Source: a virus. Taken from it: 22,092 nt of DNA. This document shows positions 1-8,430 of this stretch, in pieces; positions within the stretch are counted from its first letter, which is position 1, and the number at the start of each line of letters is the position of its first letter. The notes below the pieces were generated by a model. That model had not been told where the DNA came from, did not search any database, and saw only the letters and a list, made by a program, of their open reading frames with translations. Position numbers and translations under genes: made by a program. The DNA lies in IMG/VR virus record IMGVR_UViG_3300049595_002348, positions 1-22,092 of that record. One strand, given 5' to 3'.

Positions 1-658
1 TGGATACCCCCCCCTGTTTTCCTAAGATTTTTCTTTTTTTATTCGTTTTTTTCCTATTATTTTTCGAAAAAAATACGAACCCACTATTTTTTATAACTTT
101 ATTGTTATTTTTTTTATCAGGTCCAAAACCATGTGCAGCCAATTTTAGAACATCAGTTAAACTCGCATCGCTTTTTCGTCTGTTTGCTTTATTAGATATA
201 ATTTGTACATTACCTACAACATATCCTTTGCTGGCGTCTATTCGATCTATTGATATACCATTGTTTTTTCTTGAATCTGTTAAACTCATAGATGAATATA
301 TTAAATCAATATCTTCATATATCGGACACTTAACTGGTAAAACTGGATATTTTTCTCTAAGATGTTTTATTAAAATACGCGATGAATCATTTATTAATTT
401 AACTTCGTTTTCTCTAGTTCTACTGCAACAATTAGTAGTCAATCTTTCAACTCTTTTCCAACGTGCTTGTTCAGATGTCGCGCATAACTCGTTTGTCTTG
501 TTTCTTTTTTCTTTTTCCTGTTTTGTATGACACGATCTGCAAATTTTTCCACCTCTTTTATATTCATTTTCGTGTATATTATCGCCGGGAATTAAAACTA
601 GCGAACAAACGCAGCATTTTCTTTCTTGATTAAATGTGATGTCCATATTTATTGACAT
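1..658 (-). CDS. HNH-type phage endonuclease, open at the left edge
   Basis: This minus-strand frame stays open from an ATG at 658 to the window edge (219 codons), so its C-terminus is not seen. The N-terminus has two CxxC pairs (C15/C18 and C40/C43), a likely zinc knuckle. Residues 111-166 hold the pattern of small phage HNH/VSR-like nucleases: a CPIYE segment, then SIDRIDASKGYVVGN, then a SNKAN segment. Family members are usually free-standing homing or nicking enzymes that cut DNA and spread themselves. Homologues normally end soon after this block. Here a Lys/Asn-rich tail of about 40 residues follows and reads into a run of eight C at 7-14, so a natural tail, a frameshift or a contig-end artefact are all possible. 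M5 (646) is an alternative start. The opposite-strand frame over this stretch is a shadow. Confidence 0.75.
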   Translation of the reverse strand, partial: MSINMDITFNQERKCCVCSLVLIPGDNIHENEYKRGGKICRSCHTKQEKEKRNKTNELCATSEQARWKRVERLTTNCCSRTRENEVKLINDSSRILIKHLREKYPVLPVKCPIYEDIDLIYSSMSLTDSRKNNGISIDRIDASKGYVVGNVQIISNKANRRKSDASLTDVLKLAAHGFGPDKKNNNKVIKNSGFVFFSKNNRKKTNKKRKILGKQGGVS

Positions 659-664
659 ACTACA

Positions 665-670
665 TTTATA
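665..670 (-). promoter_or_regulatory. TATAAA box before the HNH gene
   Basis: Read on the minus strand, TATAAA lies six bases before the ATG at 658. The same arrangement occurs before three plus-strand genes at 820, 3042 and 14619. It resembles a -10 or T4-type late promoter box (consensus TATAAATA). No -35 at normal spacing was found: a TTGACA lies only eight bases upstream. If used, transcription would start at or next to the start codon. Confidence 0.4.
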
Positions 671-677
671 GCCGCCG

Positions 678-812
678 ATGTCAAAAAAAATTTTTATAAT
701 ACAATACTATCCGCCGCTTTCAACTACTATCCAGCACTTAGCGTCAACATTCTTTAAAGATTGTTTATAGTATTCATGTTTTTTTAGAAATCGACATGTC
801 GAATTTTTATAA
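678..812 (+). pseudogene. Possible remnant of a GT4 glycosyltransferase N-terminus
   Basis: An ATG at 678 opens 30 codons beginning MSKKIFIIQYYPP and ending at TAG 768-770. The same frame then continues to RNRHVEFL and a second stop at 810-812. The opening strand plus YYPP looks like the first beta-strand and loop of GT4 glycosyltransferases, which often begin K-I-L-I-I-x-Q-Y-F-P-P. The later HVEFL resembles the GHEVxVL strand that follows about 25 residues on. Nothing of the rest of the enzyme remains before the epimerase at 820. This is a weak reading from a short stretch. It could also be a small unknown peptide gene or chance. Confidence 0.25.
791..802. promoter_or_regulatory. Perfect 12-bp palindrome upstream of the epimerase
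   Basis: TCGACATGTCGA equals its own reverse complement. It sits five bases upstream of the TATAAT at 808-813, where a repressor or activator could act on the glycan operon. It is also one of the few GC-containing blocks in an AT-rich spacer. The regulator, if any, is unknown. Confidence 0.35.
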
Positions 813-813
813 T
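808..813 (+). promoter_or_regulatory. TATAAT box before the epimerase gene
   Basis: TATAAT ends six bases before the ATG at 820. There is no Shine-Dalgarno sequence and no room for one between the box and the start. If this is the promoter of the glycan run, its transcript would be leaderless or nearly so. No -35 hexamer was recognised. Confidence 0.45.
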
Positions 814-819
814 TGATAT

Positions 820-1638
820 ATGCGCGTATTAGTTACTGGGGGTTCAGGTTTCATAGGCACTCATTTAATAAATAGGCTGTTGAATGATGGACACGAAATA
901 TATAATATAGACAAAATTCCCAGCCCCGCACTTCCCGATCATCGGCAAAAAATCATAGACATATTAGATGTTGATATTAATGATAATATATTTAAGAATA
1001 TAGATTGTATCATTCATCTTGCTGCAATGGTAAGTGTGCCGAAATCATTTGACGATCCTATAAATTGTTTTGGCAATAATACATTCTTGACTATAAAAAT
1101 ATTATCAGCCGCCAAACTCCATAATATTAAAAAATTTATATTCTCATCTAGCGCAGCAGTGTATGGTGATAAAGAAGGCACTGTTAGTGAAACAGATATT
1201 ACAGAACCAAATAGCCCATATGGATTAGATAAGTTAGTGTCCGAAAAGTATATACAAATGTATTGTCAATTATGGAGTATTGATTATTTAATACTGCGAT
1301 TCTTTAATGTATATGGGGCTGGGCAGAATCCGCAATACGCTGGCGTAATAACTGCATTTAATATCGCCGCACAGAAAAAAGAACCGTTGATTATTTATGG
1401 AGATGGCGAACAAACTAGGGACTTTATAAGCGTAAATGACGTATGCAATTATGTTTCTAGACTATCTATTCTGATGGTTAAGAACGAGATATTTAATATT
1501 GGAACTGGCAACTCTATTTCTATAAATTCACTAGCAAAACAGTTCGGAAATAATATCGTCTATAAAGAAGCAAGAAAAGAAGTGCGGAACTCATGTGCAA
1601 GTATAAATAAATTAAATTCAATATTTAAAAATGTATAA
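820..1638 (+). CDS. NAD-dependent sugar-nucleotide epimerase/dehydratase, short C-terminus
   Basis: This 272-residue protein is an extended short-chain dehydrogenase of the UDP-glucose 4-epimerase type, acting on nucleotide sugars in the cytoplasm. The Rossmann motif GGSGFIG is at 7-13, the SSSAAVYG strand at 109-116 with the catalytic Ser/Thr region, and the Tyr-Lys pair in YGLDK at 134-138. Substrate-side motifs RFFNVYG (160-166) and GDGEQTRDFI (194-203) follow. Relatives usually run to about 310-330 residues. This one stops just after the ARKEVRNS segment and lacks the final helices, so it may be truncated or simply compact. Which sugar it converts cannot be told. Its last eight bases overlap the next gene. 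G+C in 841-1320 is about 32%, well above the gene that follows. Confidence 0.85.
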   Translation: MRVLVTGGSGFIGTHLINRLLNDGHEIYNIDKIPSPALPDHRQKIIDILDVDINDNIFKNIDCIIHLAAMVSVPKSFDDPINCFGNNTFLTIKILSAAKLHNIKKFIFSSSAAVYGDKEGTVSETDITEPNSPYGLDKLVSEKYIQMYCQLWSIDYLILRFFNVYGAGQNPQYAGVITAFNIAAQKKEPLIIYGDGEQTRDFISVNDVCNYVSRLSILMVKNEIFNIGTGNSISINSLAKQFGNNIVYKEARKEVRNSCASINKLNSIFKNV

Positions 1639-3001
1639 AACTTTAATATTTAATTATTATTTCGATAAGAATCAAGAAAGAAATAATGAATTAATATATT
1701 GTTTTGAAAAAAATTTGCAAGCTGGATTTGATTGTATTGTTATTTTTTCAGAAGTAGATATAAATACAGTATATAAAAATATAAATAACAACATATTAAA
1801 AAACTTTAATGGTAAAATTCTTTTTACACAAACAAAATATCGACCAACATTTAATAATTTATTTGAAGTTTCAAAACTAAACTTTTTTGAAAAAGAAAAA
1901 GAGAAATTATTTTTTGTCGCCAATACTGACATATATTTTGAAAATTTAAATAAGGTAGAAGATTTTTATCGTTCGATTGATGATAAAAGTAACACGGTAT
2001 TAGCTTTAACTCGTTGGGATATCCAAAAAGATGGATCTAGTAAACATGTAGATCGAATTGATTCTCAAGACGCATGGATATTTTATGATGTAATTAATTT
2101 TTGTTTAGAATCTGATTTTTATATGGGAATTCCAGGTTGCGATAATAAATTAGCTTATGAATTATATCGCAATAATTATAATATCTTAAATCCTAGCGAT
2201 ACAATAAGAATATATCATTACCATTTAAGTAATATAAGACGATATTTTGATAACGATGAAACTCACGAAGCTTTTCTTGATAAACCTTCAAAAAGAATTG
2301 ATGGCCCATATTATTTATTCGATCAATATGAAAAATTATTAAAAGATAAAGAAAAAAAAAGAATAATATCTTTTTCTTTATTTGGTGATGATCCTAAATA
2401 TTGTATTGGCGCAATTAAAAATGCTAAATTAGCTAACCATATCTATTCAGGATGGATTTGTCGATTTTACATATCTAAAGATGTGAATATATCTTATATC
2501 GATGAATTAAAAAAAATGAATAACACTGAGTTAGTTATAATGAATGAAATTGGAAATTATAATGCTAAATTCTGGAGATTTTTACCGATATGTGATTCTT
2601 CTGTAGATATTATGATATCTAGAGATTGTGATTCTAGATTATGTATGCGTGAAAAATATGCTGTTGATGATTGGATATTGTCAGATAAAAGTTTTCATAT
2701 TATGAGGGATCATCCTTATCATGATGCAATAATAATGGCCGGTATGTTTGGTGTAAAAAAAGGTTGTTTGCCTAATTTCGCTGAACTTTTAAAAAATTAT
2801 GATAAAAATAATAACTATGAATGTGATCAATTTTTTCTTGAAGATGTCGTATACCCTTTAATTAAAAATAATTGTGTCGTTCATGACGAGTTTAAAGAAA
2901 ATAAGCCTTTTCCTACATTAAGATCTTATAATAAAAAATTTGTAGGTGAAATTTATGATGAAAATGATATGCGTTACTCAGAGCATTATAAACTTATTTG
3001 A
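1631..3001 (+). CDS. Two-domain glycosyltransferase
   Basis: This is a 456-residue protein with two different glycosyltransferase-like halves. Residues 1-215 carry an ANTDIYFE segment (T99-D100-I-Y, a DxD-like metal site), LTRWD at 126-130, DSQDAW at 144-149 and PGCDN at 168-172. These are conserved blocks of a GT-A-like family that I know only as uncharacterised viral and bacterial proteins. Residues 244-456 form a second unit with ISFSLFGDD, then SRDCDSR (330-336), REKYAVDDW and MRDHPYH. This is a separate GT-A-like family with a DxD at D332-C-D334. No signal peptide or membrane segment is visible, so action on a cytoplasmic acceptor is likely. The start overlaps the epimerase stop by eight bases, implying translational coupling. 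The gene is very AT-rich (20 of 120 G+C in 1681-1800). Donor and acceptor are unknown. Confidence 0.7.
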   Translation: MYKTLIFNYYFDKNQERNNELIYCFEKNLQAGFDCIVIFSEVDINTVYKNINNNILKNFNGKILFTQTKYRPTFNNLFEVSKLNFFEKEKEKLFFVANTDIYFENLNKVEDFYRSIDDKSNTVLALTRWDIQKDGSSKHVDRIDSQDAWIFYDVINFCLESDFYMGIPGCDNKLAYELYRNNYNILNPSDTIRIYHYHLSNIRRYFDNDETHEAFLDKPSKRIDGPYYLFDQYEKLLKDKEKKRIISFSLFGDDPKYCIGAIKNAKLANHIYSGWICRFYISKDVNISYIDELKKMNNTELVIMNEIGNYNAKFWRFLPICDSSVDIMISRDCDSRLCMREKYAVDDWILSDKSFHIMRDHPYHDAIIMAGMFGVKKGCLPNFAELLKNYDKNNNYECDQFFLEDVVYPLIKNNCVVHDEFKENKPFPTLRSYNKKFVGEIYDENDMRYSEHYKLI

Positions 3002-3030
3002 TAATTTTGCTTTATATTTATCGATTTTAA

Positions 3031-3036
3031 TATAAA
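3031..3036 (+). promoter_or_regulatory. TATAAA box before the methyltransferase at 3042
   Basis: TATAAA ends five bases before the ATG at 3042, in the only intergenic gap of the plus-strand glycan run (3002-3041). Spacing matches the boxes at 808 and 14608. It could be an internal promoter, though in DNA this AT-rich a chance match is possible. Confidence 0.35.
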
Positions 3037-3041
3037 ATATT

Positions 3042-3662
3042 ATGATGATTTCTAGAGAACAATTAGTCAGTATTTTTGAACGAAATAAACTTATAGGAAA
3101 AGGAGTTGAAATAGGATCTTTTGAAGGAGGATACGCGAACCAAATTCTAAAACAATGGTCAGGTAAACTTTACTTAGTTGATGTATGGAGACCATTGGAT
3201 ATTAAGGATTACCAAGATTCTTCTAATCAGCACAATTATAAAAATATTATTAATTCTTGTTTAGATAATATTCGTGGTAATGAAAATAGATGTTTCATGA
3301 TAAGAAGTGATAGCGTCAATGGAGCGGAATTATTTGCTGATGAATCATTAGATTTTATTTATATTGATGCTAATCATAAATATGAATTTGTTAAGCAAGA
3401 TATGCAAATATGGTTTCCAAAATTAAGGCGCGGTGGTGTTTTCGCTGGACACGATTATTTGAAAATGGATTGGTATTCTGATGGAAATTATACAGAAAAT
3501 GGAAAAGATAAACATATTTGGACTCAAACTTCAAGTGGAAAATTTGATAATTACGCAGGACAGTTTGGCGTGAATCCAGCGGTAGATGAATTTTGTAAAA
3601 AACACGGATACAAGTTTGATTTGACAAATGAATGGTTCGCTTCTTGGTATTTTATTAAATGA
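3042..3662 (+). CDS. Class I SAM-dependent methyltransferase (Methyltransf_24-like)
   Basis: This 206-residue enzyme has the SAM-binding glycine loop VEIGSFEGG at 22-30, an acidic residue at the end of strand 2 (D47), and the FIYIDANHKYEFVKQD block at 105-120 with D109. GGVFAGHDY follows at 131-139. This is typical of Methyltransf_24/TylF-like enzymes that methylate sugars or small molecules and often sit in glycan clusters. H111 and H137-D138 are probable metal or active-site residues by family analogy. An ATG at 3045 is an equally good start. The stop is one base before the start of the giant glycosyltransferase gene, so the two are surely co-transcribed. A cap on a sugar hydroxyl is the likely role. 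The true acceptor is unknown. Confidence 0.8.
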   Translation: MMISREQLVSIFERNKLIGKGVEIGSFEGGYANQILKQWSGKLYLVDVWRPLDIKDYQDSSNQHNYKNIINSCLDNIRGNENRCFMIRSDSVNGAELFADESLDFIYIDANHKYEFVKQDMQIWFPKLRRGGVFAGHDYLKMDWYSDGNYTENGKDKHIWTQTSSGKFDNYAGQFGVNPAVDEFCKKHGYKFDLTNEWFASWYFIK

Positions 3663-3663
3663 T

Positions 3664-6600
3664 ATGAATTATTATATAACACATAGCGATAAAAATTATG
3701 TTGAAGTTGCAGAAAAATTATTTAAAAGTCTAGAGTTAAATTCTAATTTAAAAATATTATATTATACAGTAAATTTTGAATATGAAAATAAATTCTCCAA
3801 TGTAATTCCAATACATTATCAAACTAATTTTAAAAAAACTTCTGGTTTTACAGAAGAAAGAAATATAAATAATAATTCTGAATCAGTAAGAGCGAATCTT
3901 TTATTTTTAAAATCTAAAATATGCAATGAATCACTAAGAAATGAAAATGATAATTTTTGCTATTTAGATGCTGATTGTATAGCTGTCGAAAACTGTGATA
4001 AAATTTTTGAAAGCGCAAGTAAAATAACTTCATATCCATTGCTAGGAGAAAATTGTCATGAATATATGATTTATTATGGAAAAGGAAATCCTTTTTTATC
4101 TAATGGCAGTTTAGATTTAAATTTATGTTTAGAAGCGTCATTATTGAAAAAATTAAATATTCCAATTCATAAAAGAACTTCTTTATATAGACAAACTAAT
4201 ATTTTATTATTTAATAAAAAATGCTTAAATATAATTAATGAGTGGGAAAAAATTTGTTATAATTCTGTAGTAACATCTGAATGGAATAAATACGCTTGTT
4301 TTAATGATGAGACTGTATTGAATTGTATATTATGGAGAGACGATATGAATGATCATTTATCCCAAATTTCAATAAATATTCCAGCTAAAGATGATGATGG
4401 TAACTTTGTTGAGCCTAAAAAATTAAATGATTTTATAAATGCTTATAAAAACCCAAAAGATAATGATTTTTATTATGGAACTTTTTGTAAAATCCCTAGT
4501 AAGGATAAAATAAATAATATAAAATTTCTACATGGAAGAGTTTCTGAGGATCAATTTGAATATATTAATAAAAACCTCACTAAACAAAAAAATAAAATCC
4601 AGTATTTTGTCACGCATAGCGATGAAAAATATCTAAGTGTTTGCGAAAAATTATTTGAGAGTTTAGAATTAAATTCTGAATTACAAATTTTATATTATAC
4701 AGTAAATTTTAAATATAAAAATCGTTTTAAAAACGTTATTCCGATTTATTATGAAATAGATTTAAAAAATACTGGTAAAAGCTTAAATTATTCTAATGTA
4801 TTTAATGTAAAAGAAAATGAGGTAGTAAACTTTTTATTTTTAAAGCCAGAAATTTATAATGCGGCTTTAAAATACGGGGATAATGATTATTGTTATATAG
4901 ATGCGGATTGTTTAGCTTTGAAAAATTGTGATGAAATTTTTAAAGAAACTGTAAATATTGTTAATTATCCATTACTCCCTAAAGGTCCGCATGATTATAT
5001 TATTCATGATGGACGAGGAATACATTTTAATAATGATGGAACTTTAAATTTAGATTTATGTCTAGAATCTGATTTATTGAAATTTATTGGATCAGATTCA
5101 AGTAAAAGAACATCTTTGTATAGAACGGCTCACATAGTTCTGTTTAATAATAAATGTAAAGAAATAATACAAGAATGTAAAAATATTTGCAACACGCCTA
5201 AAGTGCTAGAAAACTGGAAGAAATACGCAATAATGACTGACGAAACTGTAATAAATTGTGTATTATGGAAATATAATTATTACAATAACTTAGATCAAAT
5301 TTCTATTCATATACCTTCATTAGAAAACAATTCATTTGTTTCTAATGAAAAATTCGACCAGTTTATAGAAGCGTTTTTAAAACCAAATGAACAAGAATAT
5401 ATGTATGAAAATTTCACAAGAATACCTAACTCTTCTAAAATAGAAAATATAAAATTTTTACACGGTAAAACCAATGATAATCAATTTAAGTTAATAAAAG
5501 AAAAAATATTTATGATAAAAACTCAGAATGAAAAAGAAAATAAAAGTGATTTGTTGTTAATTATTCATAGTTCAAGTCTTGGGGATACTATTGCTGCAAC
5601 TCCAGTTTTAAGAAAATTATATAAGAGTTATAATAAAAAAATTGACATTGTAACTTATCATCCTGAAATTTTTAAGAAAAATAAATATGTAAATATTGTA
5701 CTAGACTATTCATCAACTAACTTAAATAATTTATCTTATAAACAAAAATTTGAAACGTTTTTAGGTGTAGGGGGAATAAAAAATAATCTAGGAGTAGAAA
5801 AAAAGCATAATACAATAGATATTCGTCAATTTCATGCTATTGATCTTGGATTCATGTTGCATGAGAATGAAATGGAATATGATTTTCTAGCAGATGATTA
5901 TATTAATATAAACAATTTACCAGAAAAGTATGTCTGTATTCATGCAGCTAATACTTGGCCGTCTAGAACATATTCAGACGAAAAATTTCAACAACTAATT
6001 GATAAATTAAATAATAATAATATTCCAGTCGTTTTGATTGGAAAAAATTCAATTGAGCGTGGTTATTTTATAATAGATAAACAGACCAAAAAATTATCTA
6101 TAAAAAATGGATTAGATTTAACTAATATTTTAAATTTATCTCAGTGTTGGCATGTTATTAATAAATCTATATGCTTTATTACTATGGATTCTGGGCTTCT
6201 TCATTTAGCTGGAACCACTGATACAAATATTATTCAGTTAGGATCTTCTATAAACAATAAATTAAGAGCGCCATATCGTAATGGTTCTCAAGATTATAAA
6301 TATAAATACATAAGCGGTTCATGTAATGTATTTTGTGCATCAGATATTAAATATGGTGTCAAAGAATGGGGAAATATTCAAGGAGTTCCTCCGTTAATAA
6401 ATTGTTTAGAAAACAAAAATACTTTTGAATGCCATCCTAATTCAGTAGATATATATAATTATATAATTCAGAATTTTATTAATTTATTTGATTTAAAAAT
6501 AGATTTATTTAATTTAGATACGAGTGATATTAATAATGTCATTATTAACTATAGATCTAAAAATGGTAATATAAATAATTGTCGTGTTAAACTATTAGAT

Positions 6601-8430
6601 ATTCAAACTAAAACGATTCTTTATGAAGGTTGTATAAGTATAGAACAAGGAATAGATTATTGGACTAGTGTCGGTAATATTTCTACAATTATATCAAATG
6701 ATATTCGCGTATTATTTTTTGATAAAGATGTCATAATTTTTGATAAAATATATAAAATACATAAACAAGACAGAAAGACTCCGGTTAGTCATTTATGTTT
6801 TAATTATGATTTACATTCTTCTAATTTATATGAAATATACATATGCAAAGATTATGAATATAAAGATATTAAAATAGAAACAGATGATGTTGTAGTAGAT
6901 ATAGGTTCGAATCTATCAACTTTTATACATTACGTTTTAGAGAATAATGCTAGTAAAGTTTATTCTTGTGAGCCAGCATCATATTGTATAAAAATAATTA
7001 ATAATTATTTCAAAAATAATGAAAAAGTAATAATTAATCCAATAGCTATCTCTAATAAAAATGATTTTTGTTTTATCGAATCTTTATCTGATGGATGTGG
7101 TTCTAACAAATTGACTTATGCAGAAGCTAATAACAAGTCGTCATATATTAATTGTAATACAGAAAAAGTAAAAACTCAAACTTTTAAAACTTTTATCGAA
7201 AACAATGATATTAAAAGTATAGATTTTTTAAAAGTTGATTGTGAAGGTTCGGAAGTTTTCATATTCGTCGAAGAAAATAAAGATTTTTTTAAAAATAAAG
7301 TTCATAAAATTGCTATTGAATACCACAACAAAGAAAAAGATAATATAATTTCTTATCTTAAATCTTTGAATTATGAAGTTTATGAAAAAAATAATTCTTT
7401 TGGAGAAGTCGTTATTGGAATGATTTATGCAAAAAACAAAAGTTTTAATAAACAACCTATAACTTTATTTTTAGCTCCTCATCTTTCAACTGGTGGATCA
7501 CCAGCTTATTTAAAATGGTTAATTGAGGAAAATATTAAAAAAAATATTAAACCTGTAGTCATTGAATACTGTAATTATGGCGCATACGAGGTTCAAAAAA
7601 AAGAAATTATAAATTTAGTTGGCAAAGATAATTTTCATACTTTTGGTAACCACTGGGATTCAGATTTAGAATATGACGAAAAATCTCTGAATTTAATAAA
7701 ATTAATTGAAGATATTAATCCGTCAGTTATTCATTTAAATGAGATTTCTGAAATATTTAGTTTGAAAAAGATGACTTCGTCGTTATTTAAATATCTATAT
7801 TCTAAAAATAGAAAATTCAAACTAGTCGAAACATCACACACTTCAGAATTTAATTTTCATAATAAATATTATTTGCCGGATAGGTTTGATTTTTGCACAT
7901 CGCATCATTTAGAAAAAAGCGAACACCTAAATGTTGAAAAAAATATTGTTGAAATGATTATCCCAAATAAACTTAGGCCAAATAGATCAGAAACATTGAA
8001 AAAACTTAATTTGTCTGAAAATTATTTTCATGTCTTAAATGTTGGATTGTTTACAAAAGATAAAAATCAAAAATATTTATTTAATTTAGCGGAAAGACTA
8101 CAAGATAAAAAAGTTGTATTTCATTTTGTCGGTAACACATGTTATTATGATGATTGTGAAATAACCGAAAAACAAAAGGTATTATCAAATTGTGTTTTAT
8201 GGGGCGAAAGAAATGATGTAGATATATTTATGTCATGTATGGATTTATTTGCTTTTCCATCTTTAAAAGAATTGAATCCCATATCTATTAAAGAAGCTTT
8301 AAGTTGGAGCATGCCATGTTATATAAATTATCTTGAAACTTATGGTGAAAAATACGATAATAATCCGTTAATAAATTACATACAAAACGATAATTTATTC
8401 AAATTACTAAATAATTTACCTTATGTATAA
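3664..8430 (+). CDS. Giant five-domain glycan enzyme: GT-GT-GT9-FkbM methyltransferase-GT4
   Basis: This is a 1588-residue protein. Residues 2-305 and 312-620 are two copies of one GT-A-like domain, each with a D-A-D metal motif (D102/D104 and D413/D415). Residues 630-940 are GT9 (heptosyltransferase-like): SSSLGDT at 636-642, MDSGLLHLAG at 841-850, and cysteines C887, C891, C914 and C923. A probable beta-rich linker follows. Residues 1060-1250 are an FkbM-type methyltransferase (VDIGSN at 1078-1083, VDCEGSE at 1191-1197). Residues 1268-1588 are GT4 with TGG near 1276-1278 and the donor-site pair E1536-x7-E1544. The ATG at 3664 is chosen because homology between the two copies begins there. 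An in-frame ATG at 3628 lies inside the previous gene. The stop overlaps the next start by eight bases. No frameshift or stop breaks it. It likely builds and caps several linkages of one glycan in the cytoplasm. Confidence 0.85.
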   Translation: MNYYITHSDKNYVEVAEKLFKSLELNSNLKILYYTVNFEYENKFSNVIPIHYQTNFKKTSGFTEERNINNNSESVRANLLFLKSKICNESLRNENDNFCYLDADCIAVENCDKIFESASKITSYPLLGENCHEYMIYYGKGNPFLSNGSLDLNLCLEASLLKKLNIPIHKRTSLYRQTNILLFNKKCLNIINEWEKICYNSVVTSEWNKYACFNDETVLNCILWRDDMNDHLSQISINIPAKDDDGNFVEPKKLNDFINAYKNPKDNDFYYGTFCKIPSKDKINNIKFLHGRVSEDQFEYINKNLTKQKNKIQYFVTHSDEKYLSVCEKLFESLELNSELQILYYTVNFKYKNRFKNVIPIYYEIDLKNTGKSLNYSNVFNVKENEVVNFLFLKPEIYNAALKYGDNDYCYIDADCLALKNCDEIFKETVNIVNYPLLPKGPHDYIIHDGRGIHFNNDGTLNLDLCLESDLLKFIGSDSSKRTSLYRTAHIVLFNNKCKEIIQECKNICNTPKVLENWKKYAIMTDETVINCVLWKYNYYNNLDQISIHIPSLENNSFVSNEKFDQFIEAFLKPNEQEYMYENFTRIPNSSKIENIKFLHGKTNDNQFKLIKEKIFMIKTQNEKENKSDLLLIIHSSSLGDTIAATPVLRKLYKSYNKKIDIVTYHPEIFKKNKYVNIVLDYSSTNLNNLSYKQKFETFLGVGGIKNNLGVEKKHNTIDIRQFHAIDLGFMLHENEMEYDFLADDYININNLPEKYVCIHAANTWPSRTYSDEKFQQLIDKLNNNNIPVVLIGKNSIERGYFIIDKQTKKLSIKNGLDLTNILNLSQCWHVINKSICFITMDSGLLHLAGTTDTNIIQLGSSINNKLRAPYRNGSQDYKYKYISGSCNVFCASDIKYGVKEWGNIQGVPPLINCLENKNTFECHPNSVDIYNYIIQNFINLFDLKIDLFNLDTSDINNVIINYRSKNGNINNCRVKLLDIQTKTILYEGCISIEQGIDYWTSVGNISTIISNDIRVLFFDKDVIIFDKIYKIHKQDRKTPVSHLCFNYDLHSSNLYEIYICKDYEYKDIKIETDDVVVDIGSNLSTFIHYVLENNASKVYSCEPASYCIKIINNYFKNNEKVIINPIAISNKNDFCFIESLSDGCGSNKLTYAEANNKSSYINCNTEKVKTQTFKTFIENNDIKSIDFLKVDCEGSEVFIFVEENKDFFKNKVHKIAIEYHNKEKDNIISYLKSLNYEVYEKNNSFGEVVIGMIYAKNKSFNKQPITLFLAPHLSTGGSPAYLKWLIEENIKKNIKPVVIEYCNYGAYEVQKKEIINLVGKDNFHTFGNHWDSDLEYDEKSLNLIKLIEDINPSVIHLNEISEIFSLKKMTSSLFKYLYSKNRKFKLVETSHTSEFNFHNKYYLPDRFDFCTSHHLEKSEHLNVEKNIVEMIIPNKLRPNRSETLKKLNLSENYFHVLNVGLFTKDKNQKYLFNLAERLQDKKVVFHFVGNTCYYDDCEITEKQKVLSNCVLWGERNDVDIFMSCMDLFAFPSLKELNPISIKEALSWSMPCYINYLETYGEKYDNNPLINYIQNDNLFKLLNNLPYV
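3667..5516 (+). repeat. Tandem duplication of a glycosyltransferase domain inside one gene
   Basis: The segments 3667-4580 and 4597-5516 encode the same roughly 300-residue domain twice. Shared stretches include THSD near each start, KLF.SLELNS, ILYYTVNF, the D-A-D-C motif, RTSLYR, DETV.NC.LW, and FLHG near each end. The DNA is also visibly alike, for example around 3756-3776 and 4690-4710, so the duplication is probably recent or under gene conversion. Confidence 0.85.

Noticed and set aside
102-530. Plus-strand frame of 142 codons
   Set aside because: It lies opposite the HNH gene, whose protein has clear motifs. The plus-strand product is Phe/Ser/Leu-rich shadow sequence with no family resemblance.
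3628-3663. Earlier in-frame ATG for the giant glycosyltransferase gene
   Set aside because: It adds 12 residues inside the preceding gene. Homology between the two internal copies starts at the ATG at 3664, which directly follows the previous stop.
7228-7455. Minus-strand frames inside the glycosyltransferase and packaging genes, for example here and at 8772-9038, 11022-11279 and 21057-21476
   Set aside because: All lie opposite well-supported proteins, are low-complexity Phe/Ile/Tyr-rich, and have no motif or spacing that would make them genes.
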